From contig NZ_JAQOSO010000026.1 in NCBI RefSeq assembly GCF_030068505.1, forward strand, positions 1 to 48,836: a DNA stretch of 48,836 nt. The letters run 5' to 3'. Under the pieces are notes generated by a model. That model worked only from the letters and a program-made list of their open reading frames with translations. It ran no database searches and was not told the origin of the DNA. Below, in pieces: positions 18,690-26,587 of this stretch; positions within the stretch are counted from its first letter, which is position 1, and every line of letters starts with the position of its first letter. Origin of the DNA: Roseofilum capinflatum BLCC-M114 (GTDB lineage Bacteria > Cyanobacteriota > Cyanobacteriia > Cyanobacteriales > Desertifilaceae). The position numbers and the translations under genes were made by a program.

Positions 18690-19934
18690 TTAGCGATTCC
18701 CTTGAATAATGTATTTGACTGTGGTTAGAGCTTCTAAATTAATCAAACCTCGGCGCACTCCTTTTTGATTCGACATACCTAAAAATACCGTATTGCCTCT
18801 AGTGCGATAGCGATAAAACCGAGGACTGGCATTAATGTAGAGTGAAGCACTGTTAATACCTAGGGCAAATTTACGACTTTCGTTATAGGATTGGGTGACT
18901 AAACAATTGGCATGGCCACTGCTATGGGCATTCATCCAGGCGATCGCCTCGTCTATATTGTCTGCCACCTTAAATGTAACAATTTTCTCTAAATACGCCT
19001 GATTCCATTCCTCCGGTTCTGCGGGTTTCAGCTCCTCATGTTGAGCCGCTAATTCGGGATCTGCCCTGAGTTCAAACCCTTTTTCTTTCAAGAACTTCCA
19101 CAAAGAAACCATGGCCGAAGAACTTTGTCCCTGTTCAATTAAAACCTTCTCAATGGCATTGACGGGATCGGGTTCGCTGGCGTGGGAATCTAGAATTAAA
19201 TGACGAACTGTATCTAAACTGCCAGAATTACCCCAATATAAATAACAATTACCCATCGCCGATCGCAATACCGGTGCAGTAGCCTGTCGCACCACTTGTT
19301 CTACCAAGGACGGCCGACCGTAGGGAATCACCAAATCAATCTGCTGGTCTTGCCGAATCACCTCGCGAATGGGAGCGCCTTCTTCTGAAGGTAACAAGAT
19401 TAATGCATCTTTCGGTAATCCCTCCTCGTCCAATGCCGTTTGTAGGGCTTCAGCGATCGCATGATTCGTATGGGAGGATTCACTACCTCCCCGTAAAATT
19501 AAGCTATTTCCCGTTTTTAAGCATAATCCGGCGGCGATCGCCCCCAACTCTGGAAACGCTTCATACACCAAAGCCACCACTCCTAAAGGCATTCGCTGGC
19601 AATAGGTTTGTACCTCTTGCACTTGATAAGAAGCGTTCATCACCTCTTGGAGCGGGTCAGGGAACTCTGACAATCGTTGTAAGATTTTAACCGCATGTTG
19701 GATGCGCTCCGGGGTTAACTTGAGCCATTCTAAAATCAGATCCGGAACCGCCATCTCACGGGACGTTTCTAAATCTAAGGTATTGGCCTCTAACACTCGA
19801 TCAATAGAGTCCTCCAACACCTCTGCCATCAGCTTCAGGGCGCGATCGCGCAAAGGACTCGGAGTCTTCGATAAAATTAAAGAGGCTTGGTGGGAAGCGC
19901 CCACATCCTCCAAAAGGTCATGGGATGAAGTCAT
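18690..19934 (-). CDS. ProA-like aldehyde dehydrogenase family protein lacking the catalytic cysteine
   Basis: The 414-residue protein aligns with gamma-glutamyl phosphate reductase (ProA) along its length: CQRMPLGVVALVYEAFPE, GNSLILRGGSES, DLVIPYGRP and EALTTVKYII. ProA makes glutamate-5-semialdehyde with NADPH. In this family the active cysteine lies in a R-P-S-x-C-N-A-x-E-T motif. Here the matching stretch reads EPDPVNAIEKVL with Val258 (codon 19163-19161) in its place. The C-terminal glycine-rich cofactor loop (usually GLGAEVGIST) is also replaced by RTRGNTVFLGMSN. It is probably a non-catalytic or repurposed paralogue, and a true ProA should exist elsewhere in the genome. Confidence 0.8.
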   Translation of the reverse strand: MTSSHDLLEDVGASHQASLILSKTPSPLRDRALKLMAEVLEDSIDRVLEANTLDLETSREMAVPDLILEWLKLTPERIQHAVKILQRLSEFPDPLQEVMNASYQVQEVQTYCQRMPLGVVALVYEAFPELGAIAAGLCLKTGNSLILRGGSESSHTNHAIAEALQTALDEEGLPKDALILLPSEEGAPIREVIRQDQQIDLVIPYGRPSLVEQVVRQATAPVLRSAMGNCYLYWGNSGSLDTVRHLILDSHASEPDPVNAIEKVLIEQGQSSSAMVSLWKFLKEKGFELRADPELAAQHEELKPAEPEEWNQAYLEKIVTFKVADNIDEAIAWMNAHSSGHANCLVTQSYNESRKFALGINSASLYINASPRFYRYRTRGNTVFLGMSNQKGVRRGLINLEALTTVKYIIQGNR

Positions 19935-19954
19935 GGATCAGTCGTCTACATCAT

Positions 19955-20374
19955 TTAAGAAGAGCGTCGATACACCAGCCATTTCATCAGTGCCAGCAAT
20001 AGGAGTAGGATCAAGGGAATGAACACCCACACTATAATACTCGACCCTGATGGCGCTAAGAGAAAATATAAGGATAACCATACAATGGGTAACACTAAAA
20101 TGACCAACAAACCCACCGGTAAGTAATATTCCTTCAAATCTGAATGGGTTGCTACCCATTGTGTCCCTGTCCAGTACCAGGTTTTCTTGTAGGGAGAACT
20201 GGTTGAAACCTGCTGCAAAACATAGCTATTTTCTTCAACCGCAAAAATTTTCTGACAGCGATCGCATCCAAACGCTTCCGTGAGCAAAATCGGCTGTAAG
20301 CGACCTTTGCAACGGCAAGGACAAGGATAATCATGGATGGTCAAATCAATTTTTTGAGCTGGTTTAGACTTCAC
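19955..20374 (-). CDS. Small membrane protein with N-terminal CxC/CxxC zinc-ribbon-like motif
   Basis: The 139-residue protein has YPCPCRCKGRL and FGCDRCQKIFAVEEN (four or more cysteines, possible zinc ribbon), a Tyr/Trp-rich segment (YKKTWYWTGTQWVAT), then two strongly hydrophobic helices (about 86-106 and 112-130). The pattern is seen in conserved cyanobacterial proteins of unknown function. It follows the ProA-like gene region on the same strand, 20 bp upstream of its start, so the two may be co-transcribed. Confidence 0.7.
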   Translation of the reverse strand: MKSKPAQKIDLTIHDYPCPCRCKGRLQPILLTEAFGCDRCQKIFAVEENSYVLQQVSTSSPYKKTWYWTGTQWVATHSDLKEYYLPVGLLVILVLPIVWLSLYFLLAPSGSSIIVWVFIPLILLLLLALMKWLVYRRSS

Positions 20375-20540
20375 AAGTCACCCGTATTCTAATTTCAGAT
20401 GAATTGAGACTCTTCTCGATCCTAAACGAGAAGTGGCGATCGGCTCTAACCCTGTTGATTCAATCTAGGCAAAAGTTCCCTATCCATCTAGTTTAACTGC
20501 AAAGATTAAACACGATGAAACTTTCTCTTAGACTTTATAA

Positions 20541-20612
20541 AGCGGGTAACGCGATTCGAACGCGCGACATTCACCTTGGCAAGGTGACGCTCTACCACTG
20601 AGCTATACCCGC
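20541..20612 (-). tRNA. tRNA-Gly (GCC)
   Basis: The minus strand folds as a full cloverleaf of 72 nt. The acceptor stem GCGGGTA pairs with TACCCGC, the D-arm is GCTCAGTGGTAGAGC, the anticodon arm CACCTTGCCAAGGTG carries the GCC anticodon, and the T-arm has GTTCGAATC. CCA is not encoded. Confidence 0.97.
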
Positions 20613-20623
20613 ATCACTTTATT

Positions 20624-20652
20624 AAGCTACACTAACCGTTGGCTCTTGTCAA
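20624..20652 (-). promoter_or_regulatory. Likely promoter of tRNA-Gly
   Basis: On the minus strand TTGACA (20652-20647) and TAGCTT (20629-20624) are 17 bp apart, placing the transcript start a few bases before the tRNA 5' end at 20612. The -35 box lies inside the first codons of the divergent ORF at 20639. Confidence 0.45.
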
Positions 20653-21118
20653 GGGGTTAGCCAAGATTTTCCATCTCGGCCCATTCAACCTAGAGCTGTT
20701 GACTCAGCAAAGGGAGAACGAATCAGACTTAACGCCATACCCAGAGCAGGGTAAGCTATTTGAATCATCAAAAACATCTGTGTGGAGTGCCGGAACCTTG
20801 TCTGTAAAATACTTTTTCTTATCAGATGGATGGATTATTGGCCGCGTCTGGGAATTTGGAGGAATCTGGAATGAAGTGGTTTGGCGCAGAAAACCACAAA
20901 TTGAGCCTCTCAACATGGGTATTGTGGAACATCAACAAACCCTATGGCTCTATCGAGTTGAAGAGGCTGTACTCATGGTGGAAGTCAAACCCATGGCCGA
21001 CTCTCCCACCAACCAAACCATCGGCCAAGTGGTTCTCAAGCGACTGATTGATGCAGAACAGGTCATTGAGAGGCTTGGTCAAGCAGAAAGCGTTGTCCAT
21101 CGCTTTTCCGAAGGATAG
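20639..21118 (+). CDS. Hypothetical protein
   Basis: The open frame of 159 residues has no family I recognise. It has beta-rich stretches (SVKYFFLSDGWIIGRVWEFGG, LWLYRVEEAVLMVEVK) and a Lys/Glu-rich C-terminus. The first possible start is TTG at 20639, which lies on the tRNA promoter and has no Shine-Dalgarno, so the true start may be further in (for example TTG 20699). It is followed after 110-150 bp by the methyltransferase genes on the same strand. Confidence 0.55.
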   Translation: MALVKGLAKIFHLGPFNLELLTQQRENESDLTPYPEQGKLFESSKTSVWSAGTLSVKYFFLSDGWIIGRVWEFGGIWNEVVWRRKPQIEPLNMGIVEHQQTLWLYRVEEAVLMVEVKPMADSPTNQTIGQVVLKRLIDAEQVIERLGQAESVVHRFSEG

Positions 21119-21270
21119 CCGCTTTATTGACACTCTGGGGGCTGAAGCCACGCAGATTCTTAAGCAGTCCAAAATCGGACTCTTAAAAGCGTTGTCAAAG
21201 TGCCCCTATCTAGTCGGTCGGCTTATATATGTTCCACTTCATTGACCAGCAAAGCTCTATTCACAGAACT

Positions 21271-22125
21271 ATGCAAGAATGTCCCGTTTGTCAAGCGACT
21301 CTTCAAGCCAGGCGATCGCCTGGTCTATTATACTGCCAACAGTGCCAGATCTGGGTTTCCGACTTCAGCACTGATATCACACAACACTCAGAAGCCATCA
21401 TTGAAGAAAATCGCGCCCAAGGCTTAAAACAACTACGCCTCAACAACTTTAACAAAATTCTTGACCATTTACAAACCTATGGCCCCTTAGAAAACCAGCG
21501 CCTTTGTGATGTCGGATGCGCCTATGGATGGTTCCTAGAAGCAGCCGCCCAACGGGGAATAGAAGCCGTAGGAATTGAACCCGAAGAAGCCGTCGCCCTG
21601 CAAGGAATTAAACAAGGATTAACCCTTAAAATCGGCTACTTTCCCGACTGTTTAGACGACGCAGAACGCTATGATATCATCTCCTTTAACGACTCCCTCG
21701 AACACTTACCCGACTTACCCACCATTTTCCAAGCCTGTTATCATCACCTCAACCCTGGCGGAAAACTGATTATTAACATTCCCAATAGTCAAGGAATCTT
21801 CTTCAAAATTGCCGAAAAACTCGCCCAATTTGGATATAGTAAACCCTGGGATAGACTGTGGCAGAAACACTATCGATTTCCCCATCTCATTTACGTCAAT
21901 CCCCACAACCTAGAACACTATCTAACCCCCTATGGCTTTAAGCTGCTCCACAGTCAAACCTTAGAAACCCTTGAAATCAAAGGACTCTGGCAACGGTTAC
22001 GCATGGATCAAAGCTCTGGGTGGCTCATGTCGGCTATACTTTATATCGGGTTGGTTCTCCTCTACCCTCTCATTCATAACTGTCCCTCCGATATCCTGCT
22101 CCAGATTTATCAAAAAGAAGCTTAG
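21271..22125 (+). CDS. Class I SAM-dependent methyltransferase with N-terminal zinc-ribbon
   Basis: The 284-residue protein begins with a CPVC...LYCQQC zinc-ribbon-like segment, then a Rossmann methyltransferase core: motif I LCDVGCAYGWFL, the acidic strand GIEPEE, motif IV DIISFNDSLEHLPD, then LNPGGKLIINIPN. The C-terminus has a hydrophobic helix (WLMSAILYIGLVLLY) that could touch the membrane. Proteins of this design methylate sugars or lipids in surface glycan clusters. I chose ATG 21271 because the zinc-ribbon follows at once; ATG 21229 is possible. The next gene starts directly after the stop. Confidence 0.85.
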   Translation: MQECPVCQATLQARRSPGLLYCQQCQIWVSDFSTDITQHSEAIIEENRAQGLKQLRLNNFNKILDHLQTYGPLENQRLCDVGCAYGWFLEAAAQRGIEAVGIEPEEAVALQGIKQGLTLKIGYFPDCLDDAERYDIISFNDSLEHLPDLPTIFQACYHHLNPGGKLIINIPNSQGIFFKIAEKLAQFGYSKPWDRLWQKHYRFPHLIYVNPHNLEHYLTPYGFKLLHSQTLETLEIKGLWQRLRMDQSSGWLMSAILYIGLVLLYPLIHNCPSDILLQIYQKEA

Positions 22126-22788
22126 ATGTTTATTCAACTCGATCCAGATTTTTTAGCCCAAATTGCAACCGATAACGATCGCATCCCCACCCTGTACTAT
22201 TCTAAACTCGATTTAATCCGAGCCGTCTTCTGGATGCGACTCAGATTAATCTACTCCATCTTACAAGATCTGTATATTCAACGGGAAACTTGCCTAGACT
22301 TTGGTGGGGGTGGCGGCATTTTCTTGCCCACATTAGCCGAAGACTTCGATCGCGTCTTTTTCCTAGATCTCGAAGATCGAGAAGCCCGTCAAGTTATCGC
22401 TCACTATAACTTATCCAATATTCAGATTATCAAACAAGATGTCAGTCAAGTCAAGCTGCCCCATGAATCCTTCGATGCCATTATTGCGGCTGATGTTCTC
22501 GAACACTTCCAAGATTTATCTATTCCCACCCAACCCCTAAAATCTTGGCTCAAACCCAACGGGGTTTTAATTACCTCCCTACCCACAGAAAACTGGATTT
22601 ATCAAGGATTACGCACCCTTTTCAATATCGAAAAACCCATCGATCATTATCATACCGGATACGAAGTCGAAGCCTATCTAGAATCTGAAGGATTTCACCC
22701 GATTCACCGTCAATTTGTCCCCCTCGTCTGGAATCTGTTTCCCTTATTTTTAATCACGGTATGGAGATTTAAACCCCAAAAAACATGA
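22126..22788 (+). CDS. Class I SAM-dependent methyltransferase
   Basis: The 220-residue protein has motif I CLDFGGGGGIFLP, an acidic strand-2 end (FFLDLED), and motif IV FDAIIAADVLEHFQD followed by LKPNGVLITSLP. It starts immediately after the stop of the preceding methyltransferase and overlaps the transporter gene by 4 bp, so the three are one transcription unit. Its target is probably a lipid-linked sugar or a quinone-like lipid; this is inference from the neighbours. Confidence 0.85.
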   Translation: MFIQLDPDFLAQIATDNDRIPTLYYSKLDLIRAVFWMRLRLIYSILQDLYIQRETCLDFGGGGGIFLPTLAEDFDRVFFLDLEDREARQVIAHYNLSNIQIIKQDVSQVKLPHESFDAIIAADVLEHFQDLSIPTQPLKSWLKPNGVLITSLPTENWIYQGLRTLFNIEKPIDHYHTGYEVEAYLESEGFHPIHRQFVPLVWNLFPLFLITVWRFKPQKT

Positions 22789-23144
22789 CATTACCCATCA
22801 TCACTTACTTAATTGCCTGTGTCTTCAGCATTAGCCTTGGGCAACTCCTGTTTAAGTTAGCCGCTAACTTTAGTAATACCCACTCTCCCCAAGGGTTAAC
22901 CCTGATGAGCTATTTAAGCAATCCCTATCTGTGGAGCGCCCTGATTATTTATGGCTCGGCTACCCTGTTTTGGATGTGGTTATTGCGGTTTATTCCGCTC
23001 AATCAAGCTTATCCGTTTATGGCATTAGCGTTTGTGATTGTTCCCCTGCTCAGTAGCTTATTCTTAGGGGAAAAAGTCGATGCTCGCTACTTGGTGGGAG
23101 TTGCCCTGATTATGTCTGGTTTAATTATTATGAATTATCAATAA
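22785..23144 (+). CDS. Small four-helix transporter (SMR/EamA type, ArnE/F-like)
   Basis: The 119 residues contain four hydrophobic helices with the small-multidrug-resistance pattern (ITYLIACVFSISLGQLLFKLA, ending LGVALIMSGLIIMN-like VGVALIMSGLIIMNYQ). ArnE/ArnF proteins of this size flip undecaprenyl-linked aminosugars across the membrane. Next to a GT2 enzyme and methyltransferases, a lipid-sugar flippase role is the best inference. ATGA overlap with the gene before. Confidence 0.8.
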   Translation: MTLPIITYLIACVFSISLGQLLFKLAANFSNTHSPQGLTLMSYLSNPYLWSALIIYGSATLFWMWLLRFIPLNQAYPFMALAFVIVPLLSSLFLGEKVDARYLVGVALIMSGLIIMNYQ

Positions 23145-23159
23145 CAGAGGGGAGTTGAA

Positions 23160-24146
23160 TTGAGTTCAAAGCCGCTAATTGCTGTGATTATTCCCTGTTA
23201 CCGAGTGCGCCAACATATCCATTCTGTGTTATCAGAAATTGGTGCAGCAGTGGATAAAATCTACCTAGTGGATGATTGTTGCCCGGAAAATACGGGGGAG
23301 TTTGTAGAAAAAAATAGTCAAGATTGCCGAGTTCAAGTTCTCTATCATGCCCAAAATCAGGGGGTTGGTGGTGCAGTGATTACGGGATATCAACAGGCAC
23401 TTCTGGACGGAGCCACCATTTTGATTAAGCTGGATGGGGATGGGCAAATGAATCCCCGTTTTATCCCTCAATTGATTGCGCCGTTGCTCGCAGGAGAAGC
23501 AGATTATACAAAAGGAAACCGTTTTTATCATCCCGAACACCTGCAAGGAATGCCGATGATTCGAGTATTGGGGAATGCGGGTTTATCGTTTTTAACGAAA
23601 CTTTCTTCTGGATATTGGGAATTATTCGATCCTACGAATGGCTATACTGCGATTCATCATACGGTTTTAGAATTGATTCCGTTGCGGAAATTGAGTAAAC
23701 GGTTTTTCTTTGAGTCGGATTTACTGTTTCGTCTGAATACAGTGCAAGCGGTGGTGATGGATATTCCGATGGCTTCCCAATATGGAGAGGAAGAGAGTAA
23801 TTTGAAGATTATGAAGATTTTTCTGCCGTTTCTATGGGGGAATTGCCATAATTTTATTAAGCGAATTTTCTATAATTATTATCTGAGAAGTTTTTCGATC
23901 GCCTCCCTAGAGCTGTTGCTAGGATTGCCGTTATTGGGTTTTGGGTTTATTTTCGGGGCTGTGGCTTGGCTGAAAAGTTTTACTACGGGTGAAACGGCGA
24001 CTGCGGGAACGGTGATGTTAGCGGCGCTGCCAATTATTCTGGGCTTCCAGTTGGTGTTATCGTTTATTAACTACGATATTTCGATTACGCCTCGCATTCC
24101 GTTGCAACGGAAGTGGGGGAGGGCGGGTTTCCGCAAGCGGACATGA
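23160..24146 (+). CDS. GT2 glycosyltransferase (polyprenyl-phosphate sugar transferase-like)
   Basis: The 328-residue protein has the GT-A start AVIIPCYRV, the DDCCPENTGE segment, IKLDGDGQMNP (DxD-like metal site), and two C-terminal transmembrane helices as in DPM1-type enzymes that load a sugar on a polyprenyl phosphate. The start is TTG 23160, supported by GAGGGGAG 8 bp upstream. The last residues (GRAGFRKRT and stop) are encoded by a dispersed repeat at 24123-24198. With the flippase gene just before, it likely makes the lipid-linked sugar that the flippase moves. Confidence 0.85.
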   Translation: MSSKPLIAVIIPCYRVRQHIHSVLSEIGAAVDKIYLVDDCCPENTGEFVEKNSQDCRVQVLYHAQNQGVGGAVITGYQQALLDGATILIKLDGDGQMNPRFIPQLIAPLLAGEADYTKGNRFYHPEHLQGMPMIRVLGNAGLSFLTKLSSGYWELFDPTNGYTAIHHTVLELIPLRKLSKRFFFESDLLFRLNTVQAVVMDIPMASQYGEEESNLKIMKIFLPFLWGNCHNFIKRIFYNYYLRSFSIASLELLLGLPLLGFGFIFGAVAWLKSFTTGETATAGTVMLAALPIILGFQLVLSFINYDISITPRIPLQRKWGRAGFRKRT

Positions 24147-24198
24147 ATACAAAAATAGTGATCAATCTACAAGATTTGGGTATAACCCGCCCCTACAG
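24123..24198. repeat. 76-bp dispersed repeat (copy 1)
   Basis: It matches 40537-40612 with three differences in 76 positions. It includes the palindrome TTTCCGCAAGCGGACATGA and ends with ACCCGCCCCTACAG. The stop codon of the GT2 gene lies inside it. Confidence 0.92.
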
Positions 24199-24203
24199 TA
24201 AAT

Positions 24204-24231
24204 AATTGTTAATTGTTAATTGTTAATTGTT
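24204..24231. repeat. Four tandem AATTGTT heptamers
   Basis: Four exact copies of a 7-bp unit lie between the convergent GT2 and DUF3143 genes. Probably replication slippage; no function evident. Confidence 0.9.
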
Positions 24232-24237
24232 CATTAT

Positions 24238-24510
24238 TTACGGGCCGTCTAATACGGCAGCTTGGATATCTTGACGACTGAGGGAATATTTAAATCCTCT
24301 CTGAATATCGTTGCCGTCATTTCCTGCTTTTAAGTAGCAGACGATGAGCTGTTCGGTTTCTAAATAAATTTCGGCTTCCCAACTGTTATGTTTTAACCGC
24401 CAACAATGGAGTTCTTCTTTATCTTGTTTACCCCCCAGTTGAGTTAACCATTGTTCAATTTGGGGGAGGGGATGGTTGTATAGGGGAGTGTCGGGAGTAG
24501 GAAGGGACAT
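24238..24510 (-). CDS. DUF3143 family protein
   Basis: The 90-residue protein begins MSLPTPDTPLYNHPLPQIEQW and has LHCWRLKHNSWEAEIYLE and the C-terminal FKYSLSRQDIQAAVLDGP, the DUF3143 pattern found across cyanobacteria. Function is unknown. I chose the ATG at 24510, which opens the conserved part; a longer frame from 24621 has a low-complexity N-terminus. It follows the J-domain gene by 29 bp, a pairing that I recall as common in cyanobacteria. Confidence 0.85.
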   Translation of the reverse strand: MSLPTPDTPLYNHPLPQIEQWLTQLGGKQDKEELHCWRLKHNSWEAEIYLETEQLIVCYLKAGNDGNDIQRGFKYSLSRQDIQAAVLDGP

Positions 24511-24539
24511 AGATGGAAAAGAAGATCGAGAAGATAAAT

Positions 24540-25034
24540 TTAGGGGGATGGGGGTAGGGATAGGGTGGGTGAAATCAGTTCGGGATGCAGCCAGGCGATC
24601 GCGATCGCCAATCCTAAACATATCACAAAGGTCAGTCCCAGAATAAACAGGGCAAAGAGTTCCCCGGCAGACAGGGGGCGATCGGTCGAATCGAGATAAG
24701 CTGAAGAACGATACTCCTTTGGGGAGTTCCCGGAGCGCAAATCCACAGGAGGACGCACTACATAGAACCGAGAATAACCCATGGCGCGATCGTAGATGCC
24801 TCGACGCTCTGGATTACTTAAGACTGCATAGGCTTCATTGAGATCGTGAAAGCGCTGGGTTGCCACATCCGGATCTAGCTCCGTTGTATCCGGATGATAG
24901 CGCTTACTCAGCTCTCGATAGGCGCGGCGAATCTCCAACGCAGAAGCCAAAGGATGAACCCCTAATCGGACATAGTGAGTGGATGAAAGCGTCTGTTGAC
25001 GCTGATCGGAAGAACTCGAAGAAGGATGATTCAC
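24540..25034 (-). CDS. Membrane-anchored J-domain (DnaJ-like) protein
   Basis: The 164-residue protein has a J domain (about 18-82) with the HPD triad at 47-49 (KRYHPDTT), a linker (about 85-125) and one transmembrane helix (LFALFILGLTFVICLGLAIAI). J domains recruit and stimulate Hsp70/DnaK, here presumably at a membrane. It lacks the Gly/Phe and zinc regions of DnaJ. The DUF3143 gene follows on the same strand. Confidence 0.9.
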   Translation of the reverse strand: MNHPSSSSSDQRQQTLSSTHYVRLGVHPLASALEIRRAYRELSKRYHPDTTELDPDVATQRFHDLNEAYAVLSNPERRGIYDRAMGYSRFYVVRPPVDLRSGNSPKEYRSSAYLDSTDRPLSAGELFALFILGLTFVICLGLAIAIAWLHPELISPTLSLPPSP

Positions 25035-25213
25035 GGATGAGCGTTTAGGTCACAACACTGAAGAACTTTAATGGATTTTAAGGGATTTTAGAGGGTGATG
25101 AAAGCGAGAGGAGATAATTTTACCCGATAGGATCGCCAGGGAACTTTGACGACTCTTAATCGTCTGCTCTAGGCTATTATCCAGGATATTCACAATGCCA
25201 CTTGACCCCAATT

Positions 25214-26410
25214 ATGGTAACTACAATTGTTTCGTGGGTTAGACAACTGAGAACATCGGGGCGCTTGTCTCGGTGGATATGGGTATTTTTAGCCACGGTC
25301 AGTTTAACGATTCTTGCCCAACCGTCTTTACCCCCCAGTATTGCCCAGAATGCTCGGATTACGGAAGCAACGATCGCCGAAATTGTGGGTAGACAAGTCT
25401 TAATTAATCGTCGTCTCGTGGGTCAAAATGACAAAGCCAGATTAGGGGAACGGATTCAAACCACGGGAGCGAGAGTAGAACTTAAATTGAATACCGGGGC
25501 GATCGCCCGTTTGGGAACCGATTCCGCTCTGATTCTGGGGAGTCAATGCTTACAACTGCAACAGGGACAGGTATTAGTCAGTGGAGCGAGTAGTGCTTGT
25601 ACTCCCAACGTTGACTCCAACGTTCGGGAAGCCACTTATTTACTCGAACGATTGGACAATAACCAAACCCACTATGCCGTTTTAGAAGGAGAACTGGAAA
25701 TCAGCAATCCTGAACTCCCCAATTTAGCCCCAGTTTCCGTCCAGCAAGGACAAGACATCATCATTGAATCCGACGGTCGTTTTAATCTCGTTCAGCCCCT
25801 CTCCTCTAGGGATTATGCCGAGATTCTCAACGGAGAATTAATGCGAGATTTTTCTAAGCCTTTACCCAACCTGATTGCCATTAAAGAAACCTTTGAAACC
25901 CTATATCCTAATCGCCTCTTTCCCTCCTATCTCTCTCAACGAATTGTCGAGCGATCGATCCGTTGTCCCGCTAATTTCGTCGCCACTGCTGCACCCGTAG
26001 AAACCCAACAAGATTGGACAACTCAACTCAAGTTATCTCGCCTCACCTCAGCCAGACAAGGGGGATTACTGATTCAACTGAACATTTTAGATAAACCCCT
26101 GACTCGATATGCCAATGCCGTTTATCAGGTTTATGCTTTGCAGGAACAGGATTGGGTTCCTTTGTACACCAGCACAGGAGCCAGATTAATTGAGAATCAG
26201 AATGGTAATTTGCTCCCCATGTCCGAAACCATTCCGATTGAATCTCTGCGCCTGCAAGCATTAGGAGAAGAGGTCAATATCGAGAACTTGGAGTTAAAAG
26301 CCGTGGTAAAAATTCGCTATGATTTATCCAGAGAAGAACGGGATATAGCCTTAGAAGTTGAACAAATCCAGGCTTATCCAGATATTCCCATTAGTCATTG
26401 TTTGCCCTAG
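25214..26410 (+). CDS. FecR-like exported protein
   Basis: The 398-residue protein has a signal sequence or membrane anchor (WIWVFLATVSLTILA), then a FecR-type beta domain: GERIQTTGARVELKLNTGAIARLGTDSALIL, QGQVLVSG and YAVLEGELEIS.P in order. The rest is a beta-rich C-terminal domain of unknown type. FecR domains elsewhere relay signals from outer-membrane receptors, but in cyanobacteria such proteins often stand alone, as here with no sigma factor next to it. I prefer ATG 25214 over the TTG at 25202. Confidence 0.75.
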   Translation: MVTTIVSWVRQLRTSGRLSRWIWVFLATVSLTILAQPSLPPSIAQNARITEATIAEIVGRQVLINRRLVGQNDKARLGERIQTTGARVELKLNTGAIARLGTDSALILGSQCLQLQQGQVLVSGASSACTPNVDSNVREATYLLERLDNNQTHYAVLEGELEISNPELPNLAPVSVQQGQDIIIESDGRFNLVQPLSSRDYAEILNGELMRDFSKPLPNLIAIKETFETLYPNRLFPSYLSQRIVERSIRCPANFVATAAPVETQQDWTTQLKLSRLTSARQGGLLIQLNILDKPLTRYANAVYQVYALQEQDWVPLYTSTGARLIENQNGNLLPMSETIPIESLRLQALGEEVNIENLELKAVVKIRYDLSREERDIALEVEQIQAYPDIPISHCLP

Positions 26411-26414
26411 TGAT

Positions 26415-26431
26415 ACAGCGCTTTGCGCTGT
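26415..26431. repeat. ACAGCGC-TTT-GCGCTGT hairpin
   Basis: A perfect 7-bp stem, 5 bp after the FecR-like stop codon, so it may act as a terminator-like hairpin between convergent genes. Same family as 8296, 14290, 39596 and 40433. Confidence 0.8.
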
Positions 26432-26455
26432 AACGGAGTACAGTCTCATTGAGAT

Positions 26456-26585
26456 CAGTCATTGCGAATGGAATGAAGTGGAATGAAGCAATCGCAAAAT
26501 CCCCCAATCTTGGCGTTTCGGCTGTCGCCGACATGAAAGCGAAGCTTGCGTGAAACGCGAATGCTTCCCTGCGGTCGCAATGACA
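26456..26585. repeat. TCATTGCGA foldback repeat
   Basis: It begins CAGTCATTGCGAATGGAATG and ends GCGGTCGCAATGACAA, giving inverted ends (GTCATTGCGA/TCGCAATGAC). Inside is TTTCGGCTGTCGCCGACATG, shared with the tandem repeat at 8445. The right end touches the stop codon region of the VWA-macro gene. Related GTCATTGNGA arms occur at 12286 and 40453. Confidence 0.7.
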
Positions 26586-26587
26586 AC

